From assembly GCA_020628815.1 (NCBI GenBank), contig JAHDEN010000052.1, positions 1-35,449 on the forward strand: a DNA stretch of 35,449 nucleotides, in the 5' to 3' direction. The notes beneath the pieces are model-generated. The model saw only the letters and a list, made by a program, of their open reading frames with translations, was not told the DNA's origin and searched no databases. The DNA is from Chloroflexota bacterium. GTDB taxonomy: Bacteria > Chloroflexota > Anaerolineae > Promineifilales > Promineifilaceae. A program made the position numbers and the translations under genes. This document shows positions 7,670 through 17,800 of the stretch, in pieces; positions within the stretch are counted from its first letter, which is position 1; each line of letters starts with the position of its first letter.

Positions 7670-8050
7670 AGTGGCTGGGGCTGAACGTTGGGCCGTGCAC
7701 GGGCATTAGCTCTGCAATGTGGGCAGAGGGATATTTGTGAATGACCATAACAAAACTCAATGGTTAATGCTAGTGTTTAAACTGCGCTGATGCGCCAGGT
7801 GATAGACAGAACACAAGCGGCGACTGTTACATTTTATACGCAGGATTTTGAACATTGTATCTGCGCCACCCTCAAAACGGCCGAAGCCGCCTCTTAATCG
7901 ATTGAAACAGACTCTTTTCCGGCCGTCTAAACCAAATCTAAATACCCTCTAAATCGTCTCTTTAGGGATGAAGATTAAATTACTTTTGCAGATGGAAAAG
8001 TCAGCAGATGATATTTGAGCTAAAATTTCCCATCATTCAAGAGATTTTTT
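7670..8050. other. Divergent intergenic region (methyltransferase / two-component system)
   Basis: 381 bp with no convincing gene. It must carry the promoters of both divergent units. The right part contains three 11-bp-spaced direct repeats (listed separately). A weak promoter candidate for the plus strand is TTGCAG (7986-7991), 17 bp, then TGATAT (8009-8014). Two CGGCCG palindromes lie at about 7878 and 7920. The left part, 7670-7860, shows nothing I can interpret. Confidence 0.5.
7926..7965 (+). promoter_or_regulatory. Direct-repeat operator (11-bp period) for an OmpR-type regulator
   Basis: TCTAAAC at 7926, TCTAAAT at 7937 and TCTAAAT at 7948 are spaced exactly 11 bp apart, and a degenerate fourth copy (TCTTTAG) follows at 7959. 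Tandem half-sites with one-turn spacing are the usual target architecture of OmpR/PhoB-family winged-helix regulators, and the gene starting about 100 bp downstream encodes exactly such a regulator. Autoregulation is therefore the natural inference. Confidence 0.65.
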
Positions 8051-8737
8051 ATGAAAACAATTTTAGTTGTTGATGACAAAGCAAACGTACGCCAACTGTT
8101 GCGCGAATATTTAGAAGAGCAAGGGTACAAAGTATTTTTAGCCACCAACGGCCGTGAAGGGCTGTTTGCAGCACGGCACGAAAAGCCAGACCTGATTTTG
8201 CTCGATATTATGATGCCTGAAATGGACGGTTTCCAGTTCATGTCAACTTATCGCCGAGAATCTGACACGCCGATTATTGTGCTCACCGCCAAAGAGGAAG
8301 AGTCTGACGCGGTGTTGGGCTTAGAACTGGGTGCGGATGATTATGTGATTAAACCGTTCCGCATGAAAGAGCTACACGCCCGAATCAGGGCCATGCTGCG
8401 TCGGGCCGACAATAAGTTAACACCGGCAACCAGCCCCATTTTGCGCTCGGGCGAACTGCAATTGGACCCGGATCGCCGCGAAGTGGTAGTCGGGGTTGAG
8501 ACCATTAGCCTGACCCCAACCGAGTTCAATCTGCTGCATATTTTAATGCGCAGTGCCGGCCGGGTATTTAACCGAGAGCAGCTTTTAGACCTACTGGCAG
8601 AAGATGGATACACGGGTGAAGAAAAGACGATCAATGTCCACATTCGGAATTTGCGCGCAAAAATTGAGCCAGACCCAGCTGACCCGATCTATGTCGAAAC
8701 AGTATTTGGGGTTGGCTATCGGATGGCGAAACAATAG
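8051..8737 (+). CDS. OmpR/PhoB-family response regulator
   Basis: 228 residues. The receiver domain (1-about 120) has the acidic pair Asp8/Asp9 in VVDDK, the phosphorylation site Asp52 in LLDIMMPEMDG, Thr/Lys switch residues in VLTAKEE and VIKPFRM. The C-terminal winged-helix domain (about 130-226) shows LTPTEFNLLHILMRSAGRVFNREQLL and the wing VHIRNLRAKIE...VFGVGYRM, typical of Trans_reg_C. It is a transcription factor phosphorylated by the partner kinase that begins 16 bp downstream. Direct repeats spaced 11 bp upstream are probably its own sites. The Shine-Dalgarno is modest (AAGAG about 8 nt before ATG). Confidence 0.96.
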   Translation: MKTILVVDDKANVRQLLREYLEEQGYKVFLATNGREGLFAARHEKPDLILLDIMMPEMDGFQFMSTYRRESDTPIIVLTAKEEESDAVLGLELGADDYVIKPFRMKELHARIRAMLRRADNKLTPATSPILRSGELQLDPDRREVVVGVETISLTPTEFNLLHILMRSAGRVFNREQLLDLLAEDGYTGEEKTINVHIRNLRAKIEPDPADPIYVETVFGVGYRMAKQ

Positions 8738-8753
8738 CTTTATCTAATCTTAT

Positions 8754-10148
8754 ATGATCAAAAGCTCTATCAGACTCAAACTCATACTTAGCTACGTCGC
8801 CATCGCCTTATTAATTACGATTGCGCTATCTATTTTTGCCCGCTGGAATTTAACCGGCGATGTTCGCAACCTGCTACGTGAGCAGGCGATTCTCAATTTT
8901 GAAAATACGATTATCGACTACTACGAAGATACCGGATCACTGGTGGGGTTTGAGAAAGAGCTACGACGTAAACAAGATAGAAAAGGGGGTCCGCCTAAAA
9001 ATGATGATGCAAAACCCAACAGCCCTCCACCGCAGCCTCCAAACCGCTCTTTTTTGGGGTTAGCCGACCCAACCGGAAGGGTGATTGTCGAAATGACTCC
9101 CAAGTTTGATACAGACGAACAGTTTTCACCCCCCTACCCAGATGAGTTTCAACTGCTTGAATTTAATGGAGAAACGATCGGCTATATCATCGTCAGCAAA
9201 GACAAAGCGTTTAGAACCCCGGCCGAATCTGACTATATTTCCAGGGCCAACATCGCTTTTGGGATCGGTTCTATCATCGCGATCACCCTTGCTGTGTTTT
9301 TAGGTTTTTTCATGTCTCGGCCGATTGTGAATCCGCTGATGAGCTTAACCAAAGCGAGCCAGGCGATGGCGGCCGGAGATTTAGAACAGCAGGTCCCCAT
9401 CGAAGCAGATGATGAGATTGGGCAGCTAGCAACCGCGTTTAACCAAATGAGCGGCGACTTAGCAGAATCAAACCGGCAGCGCCGACAAATGACGGCCGAC
9501 ATCGCCCATGATTTACGCTCGCCACTGGCGGTTATTGCTGGCTATATCGAGTCGATGCGCGATGAGGTTTTGGCTCCCACCACCGCCCGTTTTGACACAA
9601 TCTATTCTGAAATCGAACATCTCCAGCATTTGATCAGCGATCTACGCACCCTTTCACGGGCAGATGCAGGAGAGTTGCCGCTCAATTTGCAGCAGCTTAA
9701 CCCGCAAGAATTAATTGATCGGACGATAGCAACTTTCAGACATCAGGCAGAACAAAAAAATATTGAAATAGAGGCGAACATTGATGTCCAAATCCCAAAA
9801 ATTAAAGGGGATGAGGAGAGACTGGCCCAAGTTTTAGGCAATCTGCTCAACAACGCGATCCGCCACACGCCTCAAAATGGGGCGATACGGTTAAACAGTA
9901 GCAAAGCGGAAAATGGGGTGCGGCTAACTGTTGAAGATACGGGAGAGGGGATTCCGGCCGATGCCTTACCACATGTGTTTGACCGCTTCTATCGGGTAGA
10001 TGAGGCGCGGCAGCAAAACAGCGGAGAGTCCGGTTTGGGGTTAGCCATTGCAAAATCGTTAATAGAAGCTCACGGTGGAACAATTGAGGTTTTCTCCCGA
10101 GTGGGTTTCGGAACCCGATTTGATATTTTCTTGCCCGCCTTGGCTTAA
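8754..10148 (+). CDS. Membrane sensor histidine kinase (BaeS-like), partner of the upstream regulator
   Basis: 464 residues: TM1 (about 8-28), an extracytoplasmic domain (29-165), TM2 (166-188), HAMP (about 188-242, RPIVNPLMSLTKASQAMAAGD), HisKA with phosphorylatable His252 in ADIAHDLRSPLAV, and HATPase_c with the N box NLLNNAIRHTP, DTGEGIP and GLGLAIAKSL. The sensor domain contains an unusual charged, proline-rich stretch (about residues 69-98, RRKQDRKGG...SPPPQPPNRS). It is co-transcribed with the OmpR-type gene, 16 bp away. The stimulus is unknown; BaeS-like kinases often report envelope stress, but that is family knowledge, not seen here. Confidence 0.94.
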   Translation: MIKSSIRLKLILSYVAIALLITIALSIFARWNLTGDVRNLLREQAILNFENTIIDYYEDTGSLVGFEKELRRKQDRKGGPPKNDDAKPNSPPPQPPNRSFLGLADPTGRVIVEMTPKFDTDEQFSPPYPDEFQLLEFNGETIGYIIVSKDKAFRTPAESDYISRANIAFGIGSIIAITLAVFLGFFMSRPIVNPLMSLTKASQAMAAGDLEQQVPIEADDEIGQLATAFNQMSGDLAESNRQRRQMTADIAHDLRSPLAVIAGYIESMRDEVLAPTTARFDTIYSEIEHLQHLISDLRTLSRADAGELPLNLQQLNPQELIDRTIATFRHQAEQKNIEIEANIDVQIPKIKGDEERLAQVLGNLLNNAIRHTPQNGAIRLNSSKAENGVRLTVEDTGEGIPADALPHVFDRFYRVDEARQQNSGESGLGLAIAKSLIEAHGGTIEVFSRVGFGTRFDIFLPALA

Positions 10149-10313
10149 TCTTAGATAACGGGTTTTATCAGCCTATTCAGCTATAATTGAGACATCCCGC
10201 TTTTCAATCGTGATTTTTGGCTGCAAAAATCTCAAATACAAACAATTAAAATCGCCCTTATTCAACCCGTGAGCTGATTATTGTAGACAATTATTTTGGG
10301 TTGGATCGAAGCC

Positions 10314-10319
10314 TATAAT
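10314..10319 (+). promoter_or_regulatory. Probable -10 element of the transaldolase promoter
   Basis: TATAAT at 10314-10319 lies 21 bp before the chosen ATG at 10341. The -35 at the right distance (TTATTT) is weak. A transcript from here would have a very short leader that still holds AAAGGA, which argues against the upstream in-frame start at 10296. Confidence 0.5.
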
Positions 10320-10340
10320 TCAAGGAAAAAGGATTTAAAT

Positions 10341-11432
10341 ATGTCTAAATTAGACCAGTTAGCAAAAATAGGCCAATCTATTTGGTACGACAATATTTCG
10401 CGCGCTATGCTCGATTCTGGGGAGATGGAAGCACTAATTGCACAAGGAGTTCGTGGAGTTACTTCAAACCCATCAATTTTCGAAAATGCGATCGCAAAAA
10501 CATCTGACTATGATGATGCGATTAAAGCGGCCCCGGCTGAATCAACCAATGAAGAAGTGTATGAATCATTGGCGATCGCGGACATCATCCGTGCGGCCGA
10601 CATGTTGCGCCCCATCTACGACGGAACACGTGGCAAAGATGGCTATATTTCGCTCGAAGTAAGCCCAAAACTCGCTTATGACAGCGAAGCCACCATCGAA
10701 GCTGCCCGCCGTTTTTGGCAAATTATTGATCGCCCAAATTTGATGATCAAAGTGCCAGCTACCGCTCAAGGTATCGATGCGATTCGTCAATTAACGGCCG
10801 AAGGGATGAATATCAATGTCACCCTTCTATTTTCTGTTACCGCTTACGAGATGGTTGCAGAAGCATACATCGAAGGGTTAGAGGCACGGCTTGAAGCCGG
10901 ATTTGACGTAAGTGATATCCATTCTGTCGCCTCGTTTTTCGTCAGCCGCGTTGATGCAATCATTGACGAACAGTTTGATCAAATGAACAAGCCGGGCTTA
11001 AAAGGGAAAGCTGGCATTGAAAATGCCCGTGTCGCTTATGCCAGCTTCTTGCGCATTTTCGACAGCAAACGGTGGCGCATGCTAGAACGGGGTGGCGCGA
11101 ACAAACAACGGCCGCTGTGGGCAAGCACAAGCACCAAAAACCCTGCATACCCAGATACGATGTATGTGGATCAATTGATCGGACCAGATACGGTAAATAC
11201 AACCCCGCCAAACACCTTGGCAGCATTTATTGATCATGGAGCAGTCGGCAAAACGCTGATCAAACTAGAGAAATCTATTGCCAAAATGGGGATCATCAAA
11301 GCGGCCGGCATTAACTATGATGAAACAACCGACTACTTGCTAGCGCAAGGCGTGCAAAAGTTTGAACAAGCCTTTGACGCCCTGTTAGCCAGTGTAGAAG
11401 AAAAACGAAACATCTTGGCCTCGGCCGACTAA
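10341..11432 (+). CDS. tal: Transaldolase
   Basis: 363 residues from ATG 10341 (MSKLDQLAKIGQSIWYDN), preceded by an AAGGAAAAAGGA Shine-Dalgarno region; an ATG/GTG-type start at 10296 would add 15 residues and lies upstream of the likely -10 box. Family signatures: GVTSNPSIFENAI near the N-terminus, the Schiff-base lysine in NLMIKVPAT, and INVTLLFSVTAYEMVAEAYIEGLE. The length matches the longer actinobacterial/cyanobacterial-type transaldolase rather than the 220-residue form. It transfers dihydroxyacetone units between sedoheptulose-7-P and glyceraldehyde-3-P in the non-oxidative pentose phosphate pathway. It forms a monocistronic unit with its own promoter and terminator. Confidence 0.95.
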   Translation: MSKLDQLAKIGQSIWYDNISRAMLDSGEMEALIAQGVRGVTSNPSIFENAIAKTSDYDDAIKAAPAESTNEEVYESLAIADIIRAADMLRPIYDGTRGKDGYISLEVSPKLAYDSEATIEAARRFWQIIDRPNLMIKVPATAQGIDAIRQLTAEGMNINVTLLFSVTAYEMVAEAYIEGLEARLEAGFDVSDIHSVASFFVSRVDAIIDEQFDQMNKPGLKGKAGIENARVAYASFLRIFDSKRWRMLERGGANKQRPLWASTSTKNPAYPDTMYVDQLIGPDTVNTTPPNTLAAFIDHGAVGKTLIKLEKSIAKMGIIKAAGINYDETTDYLLAQGVQKFEQAFDALLASVEEKRNILASAD

Positions 11433-11457
11433 ACGGTTTCTGTTTAACGTAAAACGC

Positions 11458-11496
11458 AAAAGAGCGGTTCAGTTTTTCGCTGAACCGCTCTTTTTT
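11458..11496 (+). terminator. Intrinsic terminator of tal (possibly bidirectional)
   Basis: A 14-bp stem, AAAGAGCGGTTCAG (11459-11472 region) with CTGAACCGCTCTTT (11480-11493), has a 7-nt loop and runs into a T-tract (11491-11496). It lies 25 bp after the tal stop. A-rich DNA on the left side could let it also stop the convergent minus-strand sensor gene that ends at 11548. Confidence 0.9.
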
Positions 11497-11547
11497 GTTT
11501 TAGGTGAAAATTGATTTGTCTAGGTGCTCCTTACGAGCCGTTTTGCG

Positions 11548-14500
11548 TCAGGCCGACTCCCCTAAATCTAAGTTTTGTCGGATCAATTCATCAATCACAT
11601 CTTCTAACTGATTAATACGGAGCGGCTTGCTCAAATAGCCGTCCATCCCGTTCGCCAAGTAGCCCTCTCGGTCCCCTTTCATGGCGTTGGCCGTTAAAGC
11701 CACAATCCATGGCTGCCGGGGAATATCTAAATTAAGCCGGATGATTTTTGTCGCTTCAGGACCGCTCATGTTTGGCATCTGCACATCCATAAATACCAAG
11801 TCGTAATCACCGATCTGAACCGCCTCAACCGCTTGAACCCCGTCATCAACGGTGTCTGCATCATACCCGATGCGGTTGAGCATTCTGACACCCACTTTTT
11901 GATTCACCTTGTTGTCGTCAACCAGCAAGATTTTTAAGGGCAGTCGCTCTTTTTCTTCTACGGCAGATTCCGGTTCTACTGACGTATCAGCAGATTGGCC
12001 GGAGAAGAAGCTGTCGATAATGTTAAACAGTTGCCCATGGCGAACAGGCTTGCTCATGTTGGCAAAAAACACTTCTTTAACCTCTTTACCCGCCAGCTCA
12101 CCGGCCGAGGTTAAGAGCACAGATGCCATACCGGCCCGATGCTTAATCTTTTTTGTCTTTTTAGCCAGTTCAAGCCCATCCATCCCCGGCATGAGCATAT
12201 CAAACAAACCCAAGTCAATCTCTTGATCGCTGTTCAAGATTTCTAAAGCGGCAAAGCCGTCTTCCGCCTCAACGGTTTCAAACCCCCAGTCTAATAACGC
12301 ACGGCTTAAAATAAGGCGATTGGTTGCATTGTCATCCACGATCAATATTTTACGGCCGAGCATATTGGTGGTTGAAGGGGTGTTGTTTTGTGTGGATGCC
12401 AGCTGGCGCAATTTAGCTGTGAAGAAAAACGAAGACCCTTGTCCAATCTCACTTTCTACCCACATCCGGCCGTCCATCAGCTCGGCCAACTTGCGGCTAA
12501 TCGTTAATCCCAGTCCGGTCCCGCCATACTTGCGTGTGGTTGACTCATCCGCTTGGGTAAACGCTTCGAACAGCGCATTTAGACGATCCTTTGGAATGCC
12601 GATCCCGGTGTCACGCACCTCAAATTTAAGCTCAAGCACATCATCTTCTACCCGCTCATGGGTCAGATAGACCACAATTTCACCTTCGTCGGTAAATTTA
12701 ATCGCATTGCCTACCAAATTAATCAAAACCTGGCGCAAACGAGTAACGTCACCTTCAAACATGTCTGACTCAAGTGATTGAGCAGAATAAGCCAGCTCTA
12801 GATTTTTCTTGATCGCTTTAGTTGCCATCAAATCAAGCACATCTTCAATGCACTCGCGCAAATTTAATGGATGATTTTCTAAATCTAACTTCCCAGCTTC
12901 GATTTTCGAGAAGTCGAGGATTTCGTTGATAATCACCAGCAAAGATTCGCCGCTGTTATTGATTGTGCGCAGAAAATCTCGCTGCTCGTCATCCAAGTGA
13001 GTTTCTAGCAGCAAAGTCGTCAGGCCGATCACAGCATTCAGCGGTGTGCGAATTTCGTGGCTCATATTGGCTAAAAAGTTGCTTTTAGCTTCGCTGGCAT
13101 CTTTAGCCGCCTGAATGGCGGCGGCTTGGGCATCAATCAAATTGCGCCGCTCGGTAATATCCCGGAACATGCCGGTAAAAAATGTCTTGGCCCCAGTTTT
13201 TACTTTGCTAACCGCGATCTCGGCCGGAAATAGTGTACCGTCTGAGCGATAGCCAGTTACTTCCTGATATCCATTTGTATCTATAAATTCCGTTATTGTG
13301 ATCCTGTTGTCAGGATTTGGTTCAGCATCTGCATAATGGCTGAAAAAGTTTGGAAACTGTTTGCCGATAAATTGGTCACCAGAAAATCCTAAAATAGCTG
13401 ACGCCGCCGGATTCATTTCAGTAACGGTAAACCCATCTTCCTGAAACACCACAATCCCATCATTGGCTGTCTCGATAATGCTTGTCGTTTGTCTTGAAAG
13501 CTGCTCCAACCGTTCCATGATCAGGTTATATTTTTCAGAAATTTGGCCAATCAGGGTAAACGGTTCTTCGGGAACCCGAAGCGAAAGATCACCCGTTTTG
13601 AACTGGGTGTCCATAATGGTGAACATATCAAGCAGCTCACTGCGGGCTCCATGCTCCGAAATGTTTAAGCCAACATGCTCTTCTTCGGGGGTAACACGCA
13701 ATTGGGTAAATCGGCCGATTTGGCTCAGAATCAAATATGGGATCAGGCCGGCCCAAACGGCCGCGACCACAATCCCCATTAATTGCACCCCGATCTGCTC
13801 CGGCCGGGATAAACCCGTTGCCAAAAGATCCAGATCGCCGAACAAACCAACAGCCAAGGTGCCCCATATACCAGCACCCAGATGCACAGGGATCGCACCA
13901 ACCGCATCATCAATTTTCACTTTGACCAGCAGAACATCTATGGTGATCATCACAATTGAACCGACAATCGCGATAATGGCGGTTTGACCCGTGGTAACCG
14001 CATGGGCCACGGCCGTGATTGAAACCAATCCAGCCAAAATACCATTTAACAACAGCCCAACTTTAATCTTTTGAAACAAAAAATGGCTACCGAGCATAGC
14101 CGTAACTAGGCCAAACGATCCGGCCATTAACGTGTTAACCAGCGTTCTCGCAGTATCTTGCCCAAACGCTAAATGACTGCCCCCATTAAATCCCAACCAA
14201 CCGACGTAAAGTATCAAGGTTCCCATCGCCGCCATCGGCAAGCTAGAGCCAGAAATTTCATTTGGACTGCCATCAGTGTTAAATCGATTGGTTCTGGCCC
14301 CAACAATCAGCAAAGCCGCTAACGTAACCCATCCACCAACGCTATGCACAACGGTTGATCCCGCAAAGTCGACAAACCCCATCGACCCTAAAAACCCGGT
14401 GGCTTGTCCCATATCAGCCCCGCCCCACGCCCAATGGCCGAATACAGGATAGATCAAAGTTGAAACCAAAATGGTGATAATCATGTAGCCATTAAATTGC

Positions 14501-14844
14501 AGTCGCTCCGCTACGCCGCCAGACAAGATGGTGATCGCCGTACCACAAAACATCACTTGGAAAATAAAGAAAATCGCGAGGTCAAAGCTATCCCCTAAAT
14601 TTAGCCCAAATCGATCAATGCCGATAATCCCGTTGGTCGTTGTGCCAAACATGAGCCCAAACCCGATCAGCCAAAACAAAAAGGTGGATACACCAAAGTC
14701 TGCGAGGTTTTTAACCGCTACATTGATGTTGTTTTTAGACCTTGTTAGCCCTGTTTCGAGGCATAAAAAGCCAACCTGCATAAAAAAGACGAGGACAGCA
14801 GATACCACTACCCAAAAGAGATTTAGCGTATTTTCTTCAATCAT
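11548..14844 (-). CDS. Ammonium transporter-fused hybrid histidine kinase (Amt-PAS-HK-REC-REC), copy 2
   Basis: 1098 residues. 1-about 380 is an 11-helix Amt/Rh channel domain: [20 protein letters not shown], Asp159 and His167 in [18 protein letters not shown], and the second pore histidine His321 in AIPVHLGAGIWGT. Both twin-His residues are kept. A HAMP-like linker (about 390-450, with [14 protein letters not shown]) follows, then PAS (about 452-568), HisKA with His596 in NMSHEIRTP, HATPase_c ([23 protein letters not shown]) and two receivers with Asp882 and Asp1020, each retaining the Lys/Thr switch residues. It probably senses ammonium and passes phosphate to a partner not encoded nearby. 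It starts 19 bp after its paralogue ends; the pair is one operon. Confidence 0.95.
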   Translation of the reverse strand: MIEENTLNLFWVVVSAVLVFFMQVGFLCLETGLTRSKNNINVAVKNLADFGVSTFLFWLIGFGLMFGTTTNGIIGIDRFGLNLGDSFDLAIFFIFQVMFCGTAITILSGGVAERLQFNGYMIITILVSTLIYPVFGHWAWGGADMGQATGFLGSMGFVDFAGSTVVHSVGGWVTLAALLIVGARTNRFNTDGSPNEISGSSLPMAAMGTLILYVGWLGFNGGSHLAFGQDTARTLVNTLMAGSFGLVTAMLGSHFLFQKIKVGLLLNGILAGLVSITAVAHAVTTGQTAIIAIVGSIVMITIDVLLVKVKIDDAVGAIPVHLGAGIWGTLAVGLFGDLDLLATGLSRPEQIGVQLMGIVVAAVWAGLIPYLILSQIGRFTQLRVTPEEEHVGLNISEHGARSELLDMFTIMDTQFKTGDLSLRVPEEPFTLIGQISEKYNLIMERLEQLSRQTTSIIETANDGIVVFQEDGFTVTEMNPAASAILGFSGDQFIGKQFPNFFSHYADAEPNPDNRITITEFIDTNGYQEVTGYRSDGTLFPAEIAVSKVKTGAKTFFTGMFRDITERRNLIDAQAAAIQAAKDASEAKSNFLANMSHEIRTPLNAVIGLTTLLLETHLDDEQRDFLRTINNSGESLLVIINEILDFSKIEAGKLDLENHPLNLRECIEDVLDLMATKAIKKNLELAYSAQSLESDMFEGDVTRLRQVLINLVGNAIKFTDEGEIVVYLTHERVEDDVLELKFEVRDTGIGIPKDRLNALFEAFTQADESTTRKYGGTGLGLTISRKLAELMDGRMWVESEIGQGSSFFFTAKLRQLASTQNNTPSTTNMLGRKILIVDDNATNRLILSRALLDWGFETVEAEDGFAALEILNSDQEIDLGLFDMLMPGMDGLELAKKTKKIKHRAGMASVLLTSAGELAGKEVKEVFFANMSKPVRHGQLFNIIDSFFSGQSADTSVEPESAVEEKERLPLKILLVDDNKVNQKVGVRMLNRIGYDADTVDDGVQAVEAVQIGDYDLVFMDVQMPNMSGPEATKIIRLNLDIPRQPWIVALTANAMKGDREGYLANGMDGYLSKPLRINQLEDVIDELIRQNLDLGESA

Positions 14845-14863
14845 ATTGCTTCCTGTAGTTCAA

Positions 14864-17800
14864 CTAGCTTTTGGGGTTAGGGTCATCTAACAGTGACACG
14901 GCCGTTGCTTTTGTACCTTTCTGAATGACGAGGTCAATCATTTCTTCTAAGCTGTCAATGCGCAACGGCTTAGACAAGTACTCGTCCATGCCTGCTTGCA
15001 TATATTTTTCTCGATCACCCGTCATCGCATTAGCCGTTAAGGCGACAATCCACGGTTGGTCCTCTGCAAGTGCCCCCTTGCGGATCTCTCCGGTAGCCTC
15101 AACCCCTCCCATCCCGGGCATCTGCACATCCATCAAGACCAAGTCGTACCGGTTGTTAAGCACTAAATCAATCGCCTCTAATCCATCGGATGCCAGTTCT
15201 GCATCTTGCCCGATTCGGTTTAACATGCGTTGCCCCACTTTTTGATTGACCTTGTTATCATCAACAAGCAAAATCTTCAATTTGGGTCTCGATTTAACCG
15301 GTTTTAAAGGCTCTTCAATAATCGGGATCTCAAGCTGGTTGCCTAAGAAATGGCTATCGAGCAAGGTAAACAGCTGAGAGAGTTTAATCGGCTTGCTCAT
15401 GCTGTAGGTGAACAATCTTCGTACTTCTGGCCCTGCTAGCTCACCCACGGAAGTCAGCAGTGCCATTGGGACATTGGAGCGTGCAGGGATTTTTTGAATT
15501 TCTTTTGCTAGGCCAATCCCATCTATATCCGGCATGAACATATCAATCAGGCACATGTCGATCTTTATATCACCATTTAACAGCTCTATCGCATCAAATG
15601 GTGAGTCGATGGTTGTGACCTCCATCCCCCAATCGGTCAGGGCTCGTTCTAAAATCAGCAGGTTGATTTCGTTGTCATCAACTACCAATATTTGTTTGCC
15701 GATTAGGCTGGCCGTACTCTCCATTTTTTTCGACACCGTTGGGATCTGTTTTAAAACGATCGTAAAGAAAAACGAAGAGCCTTGCCCCACTTCACTTTCA
15801 ACCCACATTTCTCCCCCCATCAGCTCGGCAAGTTTGCGGCTAATGGTCAACCCCAAGCCGGTCCCCCCATATTTGCGGGTCGTAGACTGGTCTGCCTGCG
15901 TAAACGCTTCAAACAGCGTTTCTAAACGATCTTTGGGGATACCGATCCCACTATCTTTAACTTCAAAACACAGCTCAACAAATCCATCTTCTAAAGGGTT
16001 GTGTGTCAGGTTTACAACAACTCCGCCTTCGGCCGTAAATTTGATCGCATTCCCAACTAAGTTGATAAGCACCTGTTTGATCCGGGTCACATCCCCTTCG
16101 TACATCGTGGTGGGCAACTGATCAACATAGTAGCCTAGCTCAACCCCTTTATCATTCGCTTTGGCAGCCAAAAGGTCTAGCGTATCTTCCACACTTTCAA
16201 GCAAATTTAGCGGATGGGACTCAAGGTCCAATTTGCCCGCCTCAATTTTTGAGAAGTCTAAAATTTCGTTGATGATGACGAGCAGCGATTCACCGCTGTT
16301 GTTGATGATGCGCAAGAAATCCTGCTGTTCATGATCAAGTTTTGATTCCAGCAGCAGCTCGCCCAGCCCGATAATCGCGTTGAGCGGGGTCCGAATTTCA
16401 TGGCTCATGCTCGCCAAAAATGTACTTTTAGCTTCGCTAGCTGCCTCGGCCGCTTTTTCCCGCGCCTGTGCAAGTATTTTCTCTCTACGATCGGTAATAT
16501 CTCTAAAAATACCGGTATACGACGTTTTTTCGGCCGTCTTTGCTTCCGACAACGACAGTTCAACCGGAGTCAGCCCAATTTCTTCGATCCCGGCTTCAAC
16601 CTCATGCAGTTGTTGCCCCCCATGCCCCTCTTGCATTAAAGAGACGACATCAAGCTCGTTGAACGTATTCGGTTCAGTTTGACTTTCGTTCTGGAAAAAT
16701 TTTGTGATCGGTTGCCCGATGACAGAGTCGGCCGGCATGCCAATTAGGTTCAAGGCGGCCGGATTTGCGCTACTGATCAAAAGGGTGTCTGGATGGAAAG
16801 AAACAATCCCCTCAGTCGCATTTGTGATGATCGTTCTCGCCTGCGTTGTCACCGCCTCCAGACTTTCCATCACCTCGTTATATTTTCGTGCAATCTGCCC
16901 CACAATCGTAAACGGCTCTTCCGGCACACGTAAGCTTAAATCGCCCGTTTTAGATTGCGCATCCATCACATTAAACATCACCAACATTTCGCTGCTGGCA
17001 TTGTGTTCAGAGATATTCAATCCGATCATTTCATCGGCCCGACTAACCCGCAGCGGAATCCAACGATCAAGCTGTTTTAAAATCAAATAGGTGACTAAGC
17101 CGGCCCACAGACCGCACACAACAATCCCCAACAACTGAATGTTAATTTGCTGAACCCGCGTTAAACCGGTGCCTAAAATTTCCAAGTCGGCAAAAATGCC
17201 AACCGCCAGTGTTCCCCAAATTCCGGCCGCTAAATGGACCGGGATCGCACCGACAGCATCATCAATCCGGTATCTTTCCAGCAGGCTCTCACCCGCCATC
17301 ATGGACCACGTGCCAATGGTTGCAATCAGTGCTGTCTGCACACTGCCAACCGCATGAGCAGCTGCCGTAATCGATACGAGTCCGGCCAAAACACCGTTTA
17401 ATAAAAGCCCCGGTTTTGTTTTGCCATACACTAATTGACTAGAGATAAGCGCAACAACCAGCCCCACCGATCCCGCCAGCAGCGTATTTAAAATGACCCT
17501 AGAAACGTCATTGTTAAACATATACAAGCTGCCGCCATTAAAACCAAGCCAGCCGATATACAGCAAAATTGTTCCGAGGGCCGTCATAGGCAAACTTGAA
17601 GCCGGAATCGGATTCGAGTTCCCATCTTCATCAAAACGGCCTTCTCGCGAGCCTATAATCAACAGTGTAGCCAGGGTAACCCATCCGCCCACACTATGAA
17701 CCACACTCGATCCAGCAAAATCGACAAAACCTAACCTGTTCAGAAAACCTAACGTTTCGCCAGCGTGTGCTCCGGCCCATGACCAATGGCCAAAAAGCGG

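Noticed and set aside
10296..10340. In-frame N-terminal extension of transaldolase
   Set aside because: It lies upstream of the likely -10 box and encodes residues unlike the family; the ATG at 10341 has the ribosome binding site and the expected N-terminus.
10486..10580. HIP1 octamer GCGATCGC (two copies in tal) as evidence of a cyanobacterium
   Set aside because: I noticed only two copies in the window, far below what HIP1-rich cyanobacteria show; the dominant palindrome here is CGGCCG.
13463..13987. Open frame of 174 codons on the plus strand inside the Amt-kinase gene
   Set aside because: It is antisense to a clear Amt domain, has low-complexity Ser/Arg/Pro composition and no homology I recognise.
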